A stretch of 64,000 bases of DNA. Source: Candidatus Bipolaricaulota bacterium. GTDB lineage: Bacteria > Bipolaricaulota > Bipolaricaulia > Bipolaricaulales > Bipolaricaulaceae. A program made the translations under genes and the position numbers. The notes under the pieces are model-generated. The model was not told the origin of the DNA, ran no database searches, and was given only the letters and a program-made list of their open reading frames with translations. The first letter of the stretch is position 1. Each line of letters opens with the position of its first letter. The stretch is taken from NCBI GenBank assembly GCA_014360985.1, contig JACIWK010000004.1:1-64000 (forward strand), written 5' to 3'. Below, in pieces: positions 32,919 to 40,354 of this stretch.

Positions 32919-34226
32919 TCACCTCCTTCCCGCGGCGAGGGAGACGAGGCGGGGGGAGAGCTCGACCGGGTAGCGGGGGTCCTCCACCGGCGCGAGGTCG
33001 GCCAGCGCGGGCGGAAGGGAGAACAGGGACTCCCGCACCGCTGCGCGCCGCTGGGCGAGGTCGGGGGGCGGGGCCACCCTCCGCCCGCCCTCCATCACCA
33101 CCCGCAGCAGCGGCCGGCCGTCCCCGATCTCGTCCGCCACCGTCACGAGGTCGCGGAACCCCTCCCGCCTCCATACCTGGCACCGCCCCGGCAACGACAC
33201 CTTCCCCGGGCTCGTCTTCATCCGCGGTCCGTGCGCGTCCTCCACGAGCTTGTACACCCCCCCAAGCGCCGGGAGGTCCCACGACACCCCAAGCCGCGTC
33301 CCCACCCCGTACCCCCACGCCACCCCGCCCCGGGCCCGGAACTCCCTGATCCGCTCCTCGTCGAGGTCACCGGACACGAAGATCCGCACGCTGGGGAACC
33401 CCGCCTCGTCGAGGATCCGCCGCACCGCCTGGGACAGCGCAGCCAGGTCCCCCGAGTCCAGGCGCACCCCGAACAGCTCCCGCCCCGCCTCCCGGAGCTC
33501 CGCCGCCACCCGCACCGCGTGGCGGATCCCCTGGAGGGGGTCGTAGGTGTCGACGAGGAGGATCGGCTGCGGGTGATCGTGGGCGAAGGCGCGGAACGCG
33601 CTGAGCTCGTCGGGGAAGCTCATCACGTAGGAGTGGGCCATCGTCCCGGCGACGGGGATCCCGTACCGCTTCCCTGCCAGCACATTTGAGGTGGCGTGGA
33701 ACCCGGCGAGGTAGCTCGCCCGGGCGGCGTGGAGGGCAGCCTCCGTCCCGTGGTCCCGTCGGGGGCTGAAGTCCACCAGCACCGCCTCCGCCCCCGCGGC
33801 GAGGACGATCCGCGCCGCCTTGGTCGCGACGAGGGTCGCGTAGTTGAGGAGGTTGAGGAGGACCGTCTCCACGAGCTGGGCCTCGATCCGGGGCGCGGTG
33901 ACGAGGACCAGGGGCTCCCCGGGGAACACGATCTCCCCCTCCTCCGCCGCCCACACCTCCCCCGTGAACCGGAGGCGTTCCAGCTGCGTCAGGAACGGGC
34001 GGTCGAACAGCTCGAGCCCCTCCAGGTACGCCAGGTCGTCTTCCCCGAACGCGAACTTCTCCAGGGCGTCGAGGAGCGGGTCCAGCCCGGCGAACACGAG
34101 GACCCGGCGGTGGGGGACAGGCGCCCGCACGAAGTAGGCGAACGACGCCTCTCCGGTCAGTCCCTGCCGGAGGTAGGACTGGGCCATCGTCAGCTCGTAC
34201 AGGTCCACGAGCGCGCCCTGCTCCAT
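32919..34226 (-). CDS. pncB: Nicotinate phosphoribosyltransferase
   Basis: 435 residues. The N-terminal LVDLYELTMAQSYL, the YATLVATKAARIVLAAG helix, LVDFSPRRDHGTEAALHAAR, GTMAHSYVMSF and FGVRLDSGDL are canonical NAPRT motifs. It joins nicotinate and PRPP to nicotinate mononucleotide, using the product of PncA encoded directly downstream. ATG 34226 sets the conserved start; an upstream ATG at 34280 is possible. TAAGAT at 34240-34235 could be a -10 giving a nearly leaderless message. Confidence 0.92.
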   Translation of the reverse strand: MEQGALVDLYELTMAQSYLRQGLTGEASFAYFVRAPVPHRRVLVFAGLDPLLDALEKFAFGEDDLAYLEGLELFDRPFLTQLERLRFTGEVWAAEEGEIVFPGEPLVLVTAPRIEAQLVETVLLNLLNYATLVATKAARIVLAAGAEAVLVDFSPRRDHGTEAALHAARASYLAGFHATSNVLAGKRYGIPVAGTMAHSYVMSFPDELSAFRAFAHDHPQPILLVDTYDPLQGIRHAVRVAAELREAGRELFGVRLDSGDLAALSQAVRRILDEAGFPSVRIFVSGDLDEERIREFRARGGVAWGYGVGTRLGVSWDLPALGGVYKLVEDAHGPRMKTSPGKVSLPGRCQVWRREGFRDLVTVADEIGDGRPLLRVVMEGGRRVAPPPDLAQRRAAVRESLFSLPPALADLAPVEDPRYPVELSPRLVSLAAGRR

Positions 34227-34273
34227 CGCCGCCAATCTTAGCCGCCCCGCCGCGTCCACGCCCGGTCGGGGAC

Positions 34274-34327
34274 TTGACATCCCCCCCTCCTCCCCCTATA
34301 ATTCTGGCAGTCTCATGTCAAGACTGC
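34274..34327 (+). promoter_or_regulatory. Consensus promoter and inverted repeat upstream of hsp20
   Basis: TTGACA (34274-34279), a 17-base spacer and TATAAT (34297-34302) match the sigma-70 consensus at all twelve positions. Immediately downstream GCAGTCT-N7-AGACTGC (34307-34327) is a perfect inverted repeat covering the likely transcription start. It resembles but does not match the HrcA-binding CIRCE element, and is a candidate heat-shock repressor site. Confidence 0.8.
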
Positions 34328-34345
34328 TAATAGGAGGTGAGCGTT

Positions 34346-34795
34346 ATGGTGAGACTACCTGTTTTGTGGCGTGAGCCGTTCTCTATCGCCTCGCGGATGG
34401 AGCGGATGATGGACGAGTTCTTCAAGGACTTCGGGAGTTTCCCGGACCTCGAGATGTTCCCCTCGTTCGGGCACACCGATATCTACGTCAAGGACAAGCA
34501 CCTCGTCGTCGAGACGGAGGTGCCGGGAGCGACGAAGGACGACGTGCAGGTCAAGGTTGAGGGGGACCGGCTCGTGATCACCGGGGAGGTGAAGCGGTCC
34601 GAGGAGGTCCGCAACGAGAACTACATCCGGATGGGACGCCGCTATGGCGCGTTCCGTCGGGTGTTCCCCCTCCCCGAGGACGTGGAGGATCGCAAGGGGA
34701 TCAAGGCGCGGTTCGAGAACGGTGTCCTCATCGTCGAGGTTCCGCTCAAGCGGGCCCCCGAGAGCGAGGGGGAGTTCGAGGTCAAGATCGAGTAG
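34346..34795 (+). CDS. hsp20: Small heat shock protein, Hsp20/alpha-crystallin family
   Basis: 149 residues. The alpha-crystallin domain spans about 42-140 (TDIYVKDKHLVVETEVPGAT, GDRLVITGEVKR, YGAFRRVFPLPEDV, and the A-x-x-x-n-G-V-L-x-x-x-x-P end AFENGVLIVEVPL in the form ARFENGVLIVEVPL). It is an ATP-independent holdase. It is first in a run with a ClpP-fold membrane protease and ClpC, so the unit serves protein quality control. AGGAGGTGA lies 5 bases before ATG 34346. Confidence 0.92.
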   Translation: MVRLPVLWREPFSIASRMERMMDEFFKDFGSFPDLEMFPSFGHTDIYVKDKHLVVETEVPGATKDDVQVKVEGDRLVITGEVKRSEEVRNENYIRMGRRYGAFRRVFPLPEDVEDRKGIKARFENGVLIVEVPLKRAPESEGEFEVKIE

Positions 34796-34802
34796 ATCGG
34801 GC

Positions 34803-34828
34803 GGGGGGAGGAGCCGTATCCTCCCCCC
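34803..34828 (+). terminator. Intercistronic stem-loop after hsp20
   Basis: GGGGGGAGGA pairs perfectly with TCCTCCCCCC around the loop GCCGTA (10 bp). No T-tract follows. It probably limits read-through or protects the abundant hsp20 message, leaving lower expression of the protease and ClpC genes. Confidence 0.7.
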
Positions 34829-34853
34829 AACCTACTGATCCCAAGGAGAGGCG

Positions 34854-35705
34854 ATGGGCGACATCATCAACCTGCTCTTGCTCTTGTTCCTGCTCCAGGC
34901 GTTGGTCCCGTTCTTCGGGCGGAGGATCCTCGAGTTCCGGCGGGGGGTGGCGATTCAGGCCCTCGAGCGGAAGCAGAGGAGCCGGGTCATCACCCTCATC
35001 CACCGCCAGGAGGCGGTGAGCTTCCTCGGGGTGCCCCTCGCGCGGTACATCGACATCGAGGACTCGGAGCAGGTCCTGCGGGCGATCCGCATGACCCCGC
35101 CCGAGATGCCCATCGACCTCGTCCTTCACACCCCGGGCGGGCTCACCCTGGCCTCGGAGCAGATCGCCTGCGCGCTCAAGCGCCACGCGGGCAAAGTGAC
35201 GGTGTTCGTCCCCCACTACGCGATGAGCGGGGGGACCCTCATCGCGCTCGCTGCGGACGAGATCGTGATGGACCCGAACGCGGTCCTGGGGCCGGTGGAT
35301 CCCCAGTTGGGGACGGGCCAGGGGTACTACCCCGCGGCATCGGTCCTCAAGGCCCTCGAGGAGCCGAACCCCAACCGCGACGACCAGACCCTCATCCTCG
35401 GCGATGTGGCGCGGAAGGCGATCGGCCAGGTGTACGAGACCGTGTACGCCCTCCTCCGGGACAAGCTCCCGGACGACCAGGCGCGGGAAGTGGCGCGGAG
35501 GCTCTCCGAGGGGCGGTGGACGCACGACTACCCGATCACGGCCGAGGAGCTGCGCGAACTGGGCCTTCCCGTGGGGGAGGACATGCCCCGTGAGGTGTAC
35601 GCGCTGATGGACCTCTACCCCCAGGCCCGCCAGCGCCGGCCCGGTGTGGAGTTCATCCCCGTCCCCTACGCTCCGCAGCGGAGCCCGGCGCGAGGAGGTG
35701 CGTGA
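34854..35705 (+). CDS. Membrane-anchored ClpP/SppA-fold serine protease (SDH family)
   Basis: 283 residues. The N-terminus IINLLLLLFLLQALVPFF is a membrane anchor. The crotonase/ClpP-like core contains IDLVLHTPGGLTLASEQIAC and the nucleophile region YAMSGGTLIALAADEIVMDP, with the serine in M-S-G-G. PVDPQLG follows, as in SDH-type proteinases. It is likely a cytoplasm-facing membrane protease. Its stop shares one base with the clpC start, raising the possibility that ClpC delivers substrates to it, though that is unproven. Confidence 0.85.
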   Translation: MGDIINLLLLLFLLQALVPFFGRRILEFRRGVAIQALERKQRSRVITLIHRQEAVSFLGVPLARYIDIEDSEQVLRAIRMTPPEMPIDLVLHTPGGLTLASEQIACALKRHAGKVTVFVPHYAMSGGTLIALAADEIVMDPNAVLGPVDPQLGTGQGYYPAASVLKALEEPNPNRDDQTLILGDVARKAIGQVYETVYALLRDKLPDDQAREVARRLSEGRWTHDYPITAEELRELGLPVGEDMPREVYALMDLYPQARQRRPGVEFIPVPYAPQRSPARGGA

Positions 35706-38344
35706 TGCCGTTGTGCGATGTGTGTCGGATCCGCCCAGCCACGGTCACGGCTGAGGTCGTGCAGGACGGCGAGCGACGGGTCCTCCACCTGTGCCAGGCC
35801 GACTACGCCCGGCTGCGAGGGGAGGAGTGGTTCTCGCCGTGGGAGTCCCTGCTCGAGGGGTTCCTCTCCCCGCGGCGACGGCCGGACCGGGAGTCGGCCG
35901 ACCTCGGGGCGTACCTGTCCGACGAGAGCCGCGAGCTCCTCCAACGGGCGGCGCGAGTGGCGGTGGGGTTCGGAAAGCGGGAGATGGACACCGAGCACCT
36001 CCTCTACGCCCTCACCGAGAGCGACGCTGCCCAAGAGCTCCTCCGGAAGGCGCAGCTCGACCCCCAGGACATCCGGGGCTACATCGACCACAACGCCCCG
36101 CGGGGGACGCTTGGGGCGGAGCGGGGGGAGACGGTCCGCGTGGGGATGAGCCCCCGCGTGAAGGCGGTTCTCGAGACGGCGTTTCACGCCTCGCGTGACC
36201 TCGGCCACTCCTACGTGGGCCCGGAGCACCTTCTCCTGGGGCTCGTCGCGGAGCCCGACGGCCTGGGGGGCGAGGTCCTGCGCCGGTTCGGCCTCAGCCC
36301 GGACACCGTGCAGGGCGAGCTCCGGCGCACCCCAGGGCGGGAGCCCGGCGCGGGCCGGGGGCCGAAGTCGGCCACCCCGATCCTCGACAAGCACTCCCGG
36401 GATCTGACCGCTCTTGCCCGCCAGGGGAAGCTCGACCCGGTGATCGGGCGGGCCAAGGAGATCGAGACCGTGATCGAGGTCCTCGCCCGGCGAAAGAAGA
36501 ACAACCCGGTCCTCATCGGGGAGCCCGGCGTGGGGAAGACGGCGATCGTGGAGGGGCTGGCCCAACGCGTCGCCCGGGACGAGGTCCCGGAGGTCCTGCG
36601 CGGGAAGCGCCTCGTGGAGCTCAACGTGAACTCCCTCGTTGCAGGGACGAAGTACCGGGGGGAGTTCGAGGAGCGGGTGAAGGAGCTCCTCGACGAGATC
36701 ATCGCCCACCAGGACGAGCTGATCCTGTTCATCGACGAGCTCCACACGATCGTGGGGGCCGGGCAGGCGGAGGGGGGACTGGACATCGCGAACACCCTCA
36801 AGCCGGCCCTCGCCCGGGGCGAGCTCCACCTGATCGGCGCGACGACGCTCAACGAGTACCAAAAGCACGTGGAGAAGGACGCGGCGCTTGAGCGGCGGTT
36901 CCAGCCGGTGTTCATCGCCGAGCCGACCGTGGACCAGACCGTCCACATCCTGCGCGGGTTGCGCGACCGGTTCGAGGCCCACCACAAGGTGCGGATCACC
37001 GACGAGGCGATCGTGGCGGCGGGGGAGCTGTCCGACCGCTACATCTCCGGCCGCTACCTCCCGGACAAGGCGATCGACCTCGTGGACCAGGCGGCGGCGC
37101 GGGTCCGCATTTCCTCGACGTCCCGGCCGGCCGAGGTCCAGGAACTCGAGGCGGAGATCAAGGCCTTGAAGCGCGAGCAGGACTACGCCACGTCCCGCAA
37201 GCAGTTCGACCGGGCCAAAGAGATCGAGGCGTCGATTGCCGAGAAGGAGAAGGCCCTCGCCCAGGCCACGGAGACGTGGAAGAAGGGGGTCGCCTCGGGG
37301 ACGCCCGAGGTCCGCGCCGAGCACGTGGCGGAGATCGTGTCCTCCCTGACGGGGATTCCGGTCGCCGATCTCACCGCCGAGGAGCGGGACCGGCTCCTCC
37401 ATCTCGAGGAGAAGCTCCACGAGCGGGTGGTGGGCCAGGACGAAGCCGTGGCCGCGGTGAGCGCCGCGGTGCGCCTGTCGCGGGCTGGGCTCAAGGAGGG
37501 GCACCGCCCGATCGCGACGTTCCTCTTCCTTGGCCCCACCGGGGTCGGGAAGACCGAGCTCGCCAAGACCCTCGCCTGGGCCGTGTTCGGGGACGAGGAG
37601 GCGATGGTCCGGATCGACATGAGCGAGTACACGGAGCGGCACACCGTGTCCCGGCTCGTCGGCGCGCCGCCGGGGTACGTGGGGTACGAGGAGGGCGGGC
37701 AGCTCACGGAGCGGGTGCGGCGGCGGCCGTACTCGGTGGTGCTCCTCGACGAGATCGAGAAGGCCCACCCCGAGGTCCACAACATCCTCCTGCAGGTGTT
37801 CGACGACGGTCGCCTCACTGACGGGAAGGGCCGCGTGGTGGACTTCTCGAACACGATCCTCATCGCCACGAGCAACGTCGGGAGCGACCTCATCCAGGCC
37901 AACCTCACCGCGCCGGAGGGGAGGCGGCTCGACTACGCGGCGCTCAAGGAGAAGCTGATGGACGTCCTGCGCCAGTACTTCCGTCCGGAGTTCCTGAACC
38001 GGATCGACGAGGTGATCGTGTTCCACGCCCTAACCCCGGGCCAGATCCGGGACATCGTGCTTCTGCAGCTGGAGCGGGTGCGGCGGGTGGCGCGGGGGCA
38101 GGGCGTGGAGCTCGAGTTCGACGCATCGGTCGTCGACCACCTGGCGGACGTGGGGTACCGGCCCGAGTTCGGGGCCCGCGAGCTCAAGCGGCGGATCAGG
38201 AGCGATGTGGAGAACCCGCTCGCGGATGCGCTCCTCAAGGGCGAGATCCGGGAGGGGGACCGGATTCGGGTGGCCTGCGACCCGACGAGCGGCTGCGCTG
38301 TGTTCGCCAAGGTGGCGATGGGGGGAAGGGAGGAGGGCGGCTGA
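35705..38344 (+). CDS. clpC: ClpC/ClpE-type AAA+ unfoldase with N-terminal zinc-finger-like segment
   Basis: 879 residues. A short Cys-containing start (LCDVCRIRPATVT ... LHLCQADY) recalls the zinc finger of ClpE/McsA but has only three cysteines. It is followed by a double Clp_N domain, AAA-1 with Walker A GEPGVGKTA and Walker B LILFIDELH, a middle domain with a UVR-like helix (KQFDRAKEIEASIAEKEKAL), and AAA-2 with Walker A GPTGVGKTE and VVLLDEIEKAHPE. The ATG 35705 overlaps the protease stop, with AGGAGG 6 bases upstream. It unfolds substrates for a ClpP-type peptidase. Confidence 0.92.
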   Translation: MPLCDVCRIRPATVTAEVVQDGERRVLHLCQADYARLRGEEWFSPWESLLEGFLSPRRRPDRESADLGAYLSDESRELLQRAARVAVGFGKREMDTEHLLYALTESDAAQELLRKAQLDPQDIRGYIDHNAPRGTLGAERGETVRVGMSPRVKAVLETAFHASRDLGHSYVGPEHLLLGLVAEPDGLGGEVLRRFGLSPDTVQGELRRTPGREPGAGRGPKSATPILDKHSRDLTALARQGKLDPVIGRAKEIETVIEVLARRKKNNPVLIGEPGVGKTAIVEGLAQRVARDEVPEVLRGKRLVELNVNSLVAGTKYRGEFEERVKELLDEIIAHQDELILFIDELHTIVGAGQAEGGLDIANTLKPALARGELHLIGATTLNEYQKHVEKDAALERRFQPVFIAEPTVDQTVHILRGLRDRFEAHHKVRITDEAIVAAGELSDRYISGRYLPDKAIDLVDQAAARVRISSTSRPAEVQELEAEIKALKREQDYATSRKQFDRAKEIEASIAEKEKALAQATETWKKGVASGTPEVRAEHVAEIVSSLTGIPVADLTAEERDRLLHLEEKLHERVVGQDEAVAAVSAAVRLSRAGLKEGHRPIATFLFLGPTGVGKTELAKTLAWAVFGDEEAMVRIDMSEYTERHTVSRLVGAPPGYVGYEEGGQLTERVRRRPYSVVLLDEIEKAHPEVHNILLQVFDDGRLTDGKGRVVDFSNTILIATSNVGSDLIQANLTAPEGRRLDYAALKEKLMDVLRQYFRPEFLNRIDEVIVFHALTPGQIRDIVLLQLERVRRVARGQGVELEFDASVVDHLADVGYRPEFGARELKRRIRSDVENPLADALLKGEIREGDRIRVACDPTSGCAVFAKVAMGGREEGG

Positions 38345-38443
38345 TCTAGAATTGCCCTCCCTCCTCGGAACGTCCCTCCTGTGTTCCCTTGACCGCGGGG
38401 TCGGCGGAATGCCCTGCGGGCTGTTCCCCTACCCCAGGAAGGG

Positions 38444-39103
38444 TTATGACCCCCGCTCCGGCAGGAGGTAGAGGAAGATCGCGAAGTAGTGGCACATCCC
38501 TGCGCCGAGCACCATCAGGTGCCAGACGGCGTGGTTGAACGGAAGCTTCTTCCACGCGTAGAAGACGAGGCCCAAGGTGTAGATCAGTCCGCCGGCCAAT
38601 AGGAGGGCCAGCGCCCCCAAGGGGATGTGGGCTACAACTTGACGTGCCGCCACTACGATCAGCCACCCCATCGCGACGTAGGTGACAACGGATGCCTTGC
38701 GCAGCCGGCCGAGGAAGAGCGACTTGAACAGGACACCGGCGATGGCCATCGCCCACACGACACCAAGCAGGGTCCACCCCCACGGGTTCCAGAGCCGGAT
38801 CACGAGGAACGGGGTGTACGTACCGGCGATGAGGAGGTAGATCGAGGCGTGGTCGAGCACCCGGAACACGGCCTTCGCCCCCCGGTGGGTGAGGGCGTGG
38901 TAGAGGGTCGAGGCGAGGTGGGTGAGGACAAGGGTCGTCCCGTAGACGACGAGGCTTGCGATCTGCCCGGCGTTGCTCCCCCCGAGCACTGCGAGCACGA
39001 TCAACGCCATCAGTCCCGCCAAGCTGAGCACAGTGCCCACGCCGTGGGTGACCGCGTTCGCGATCTCCTCGCCGGTCGAGTACTCGGGGAGGCTCGGCTT
39101 CAT
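38444..39103 (-). CDS. Hemolysin III family (HlyIII/YqfA, PAQR-like) membrane protein
   Basis: 219 residues with seven hydrophobic helices. Conserved His/Asp motifs are THGVGTVLSLAG, STLYHALTH, LDHASIYLLIAGTYTPFL and, at the end, NHAVWHLMVLGAGMCHYFAI. These bind a metal in PAQR-type hydrolases. The true cellular role of the bacterial family is unclear. The ATG overlaps the DUF362 stop as ATGA. The gene converges on clpC. Confidence 0.9.
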   Translation of the reverse strand: MKPSLPEYSTGEEIANAVTHGVGTVLSLAGLMALIVLAVLGGSNAGQIASLVVYGTTLVLTHLASTLYHALTHRGAKAVFRVLDHASIYLLIAGTYTPFLVIRLWNPWGWTLLGVVWAMAIAGVLFKSLFLGRLRKASVVTYVAMGWLIVVAARQVVAHIPLGALALLLAGGLIYTLGLVFYAWKKLPFNHAVWHLMVLGAGMCHYFAIFLYLLPERGS

Positions 39104-40284
39104 GCGGGGGGCGCACGCCGTCGGGCCCGGCGCCGGGCCCGGACGAGGGGGTGGACGAGGGCGCCCACGGCCGACCTCCGGAGCGCGATCGCGCCGAACC
39201 GACACACCTCGTGACAGCACATGCAGCGAATGCAGGTACGGCGGTTGATGGCTGCCTTTCCGTCTGTCACGGTCGCCGCTCCGGTCGGGCAGATCCGCGC
39301 GCACGCCCCGCAGCCGATGCAGGTGCGGGCCACGACCTGCGGGCGAGCCGAGATCTGGCTTGTGATGAACCGGGTCAGGAATCGGGGGGCCCGTGCCACG
39401 ATCGCCCCCGCGGGGAGCGGTGGGAGCCGAAAGTCGGGCACAGCCACGGACGCGAGCGGCTCCCCCACGACCTCGATCCGGTCGAGGTCCCCGACCCCTA
39501 CCCCGCGCGCGTGGGCGTGGCGGGTGGTCGCCACGGCGAGGGGGTCCAGGCCGATGATCTGTGCGGCCACGGCATCCACCGCCACCCCGTCCTGGCTGGC
39601 GAGGATCACCCCCAGTTCGCGGAGGGTCCCGTTTGCCGGGCCCGCCCCCTCCATGGCCACGATCCCGTCCATGATCGTGAGGTGGGGTCGGGTGGAGGCG
39701 AAGATGTCCACCAGGAGGTGGCTGAACTCGGTGGGGTCCGTGTAGCGCCCGTGGAACGCGGAGCGGAGCCCACCGGGGATCACCCCGTACATGTTCTTCA
39801 CCGCCCCTGTGAACAGGGTCAACGAATGGGTCTTCAGCTTGGGGAGGTTGATCACCACATCCGCCTCGAGGAGGGCCCGGCCGAGGTAGACCTCGTCTAG
39901 CACCTCCCCCCCGATCTTCACCCGCGTGAACCCGATCTCGCGCAGGTTGACGAGCCGGACCCCGAGTTGGGTACACATCGTGCGGTACCCGGACACGTCG
40001 AACCCGTCCGGGGTCGAGGGGTGGAGGTCATCGCCCACCGTGATGTGGGGGGTGATCTCCTTGAGGAGGGAGAGCACCGCCGCGGTGAACGCGGGATGGG
40101 TGATGATCCCCCGCTCGGGGGGGGAAGGAGGGGAGAGGTGATTCACCTTCACGAAGGCCTTCGCCCCGGGCCGGACGATGGCGCGGAGACCCCCGATCTC
40201 GGCGAGCGCCGCCTCGACAGCGGACCGGATCTCCGCTTTATCGTAGGTGTGGACCCTCTTCAGGGCGACCCTGGCCTGGCTCAT
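39100..40284 (-). CDS. DUF362 protein with C-terminal 2x[4Fe-4S] ferredoxin domain
   Basis: 394 residues. The DUF362 core includes VKVNHLSPPSPPERGIITHP, INLPKLKTHSLTLFTGAVKN and IMDGIVAMEGAGP. Two cluster-binding motifs lie at the end: CIGCGACARICPTGA and CIRCMCCHEVCRFGA. Such proteins are common in anaerobes and are predicted electron carriers or Fe-S enzymes of unknown reaction. The tail is strongly basic (RARRRARRRA). The start at ATG 40284 has only a distant GGAGG. Confidence 0.88.
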   Translation of the reverse strand: MSQARVALKRVHTYDKAEIRSAVEAALAEIGGLRAIVRPGAKAFVKVNHLSPPSPPERGIITHPAFTAAVLSLLKEITPHITVGDDLHPSTPDGFDVSGYRTMCTQLGVRLVNLREIGFTRVKIGGEVLDEVYLGRALLEADVVINLPKLKTHSLTLFTGAVKNMYGVIPGGLRSAFHGRYTDPTEFSHLLVDIFASTRPHLTIMDGIVAMEGAGPANGTLRELGVILASQDGVAVDAVAAQIIGLDPLAVATTRHAHARGVGVGDLDRIEVVGEPLASVAVPDFRLPPLPAGAIVARAPRFLTRFITSQISARPQVVARTCIGCGACARICPTGAATVTDGKAAINRRTCIRCMCCHEVCRFGAIALRRSAVGALVHPLVRARRRARRRAPPA

Positions 40285-40354
40285 GTCCGGGGGAGCCTCC
40301 GCGGGCCCCGGTTCCCCTTCGTGCGGGCAGTGTGCACAGCCAAGCGTCGACGAC

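Noticed and set aside
34307-34327. Calling the hsp20 inverted repeat a CIRCE element
   Set aside because: CIRCE is TTAGCACTC-N9-GAGTGCTAA; here arm sequence and spacer length differ, so only a CIRCE-like role is suggested.
38345-38443. Terminator between convergent clpC and hlyIII
   Set aside because: Only a 7-bp stem with a 15-base loop and a small GCCC-TGC-GGGC stem are present; too weak to call.
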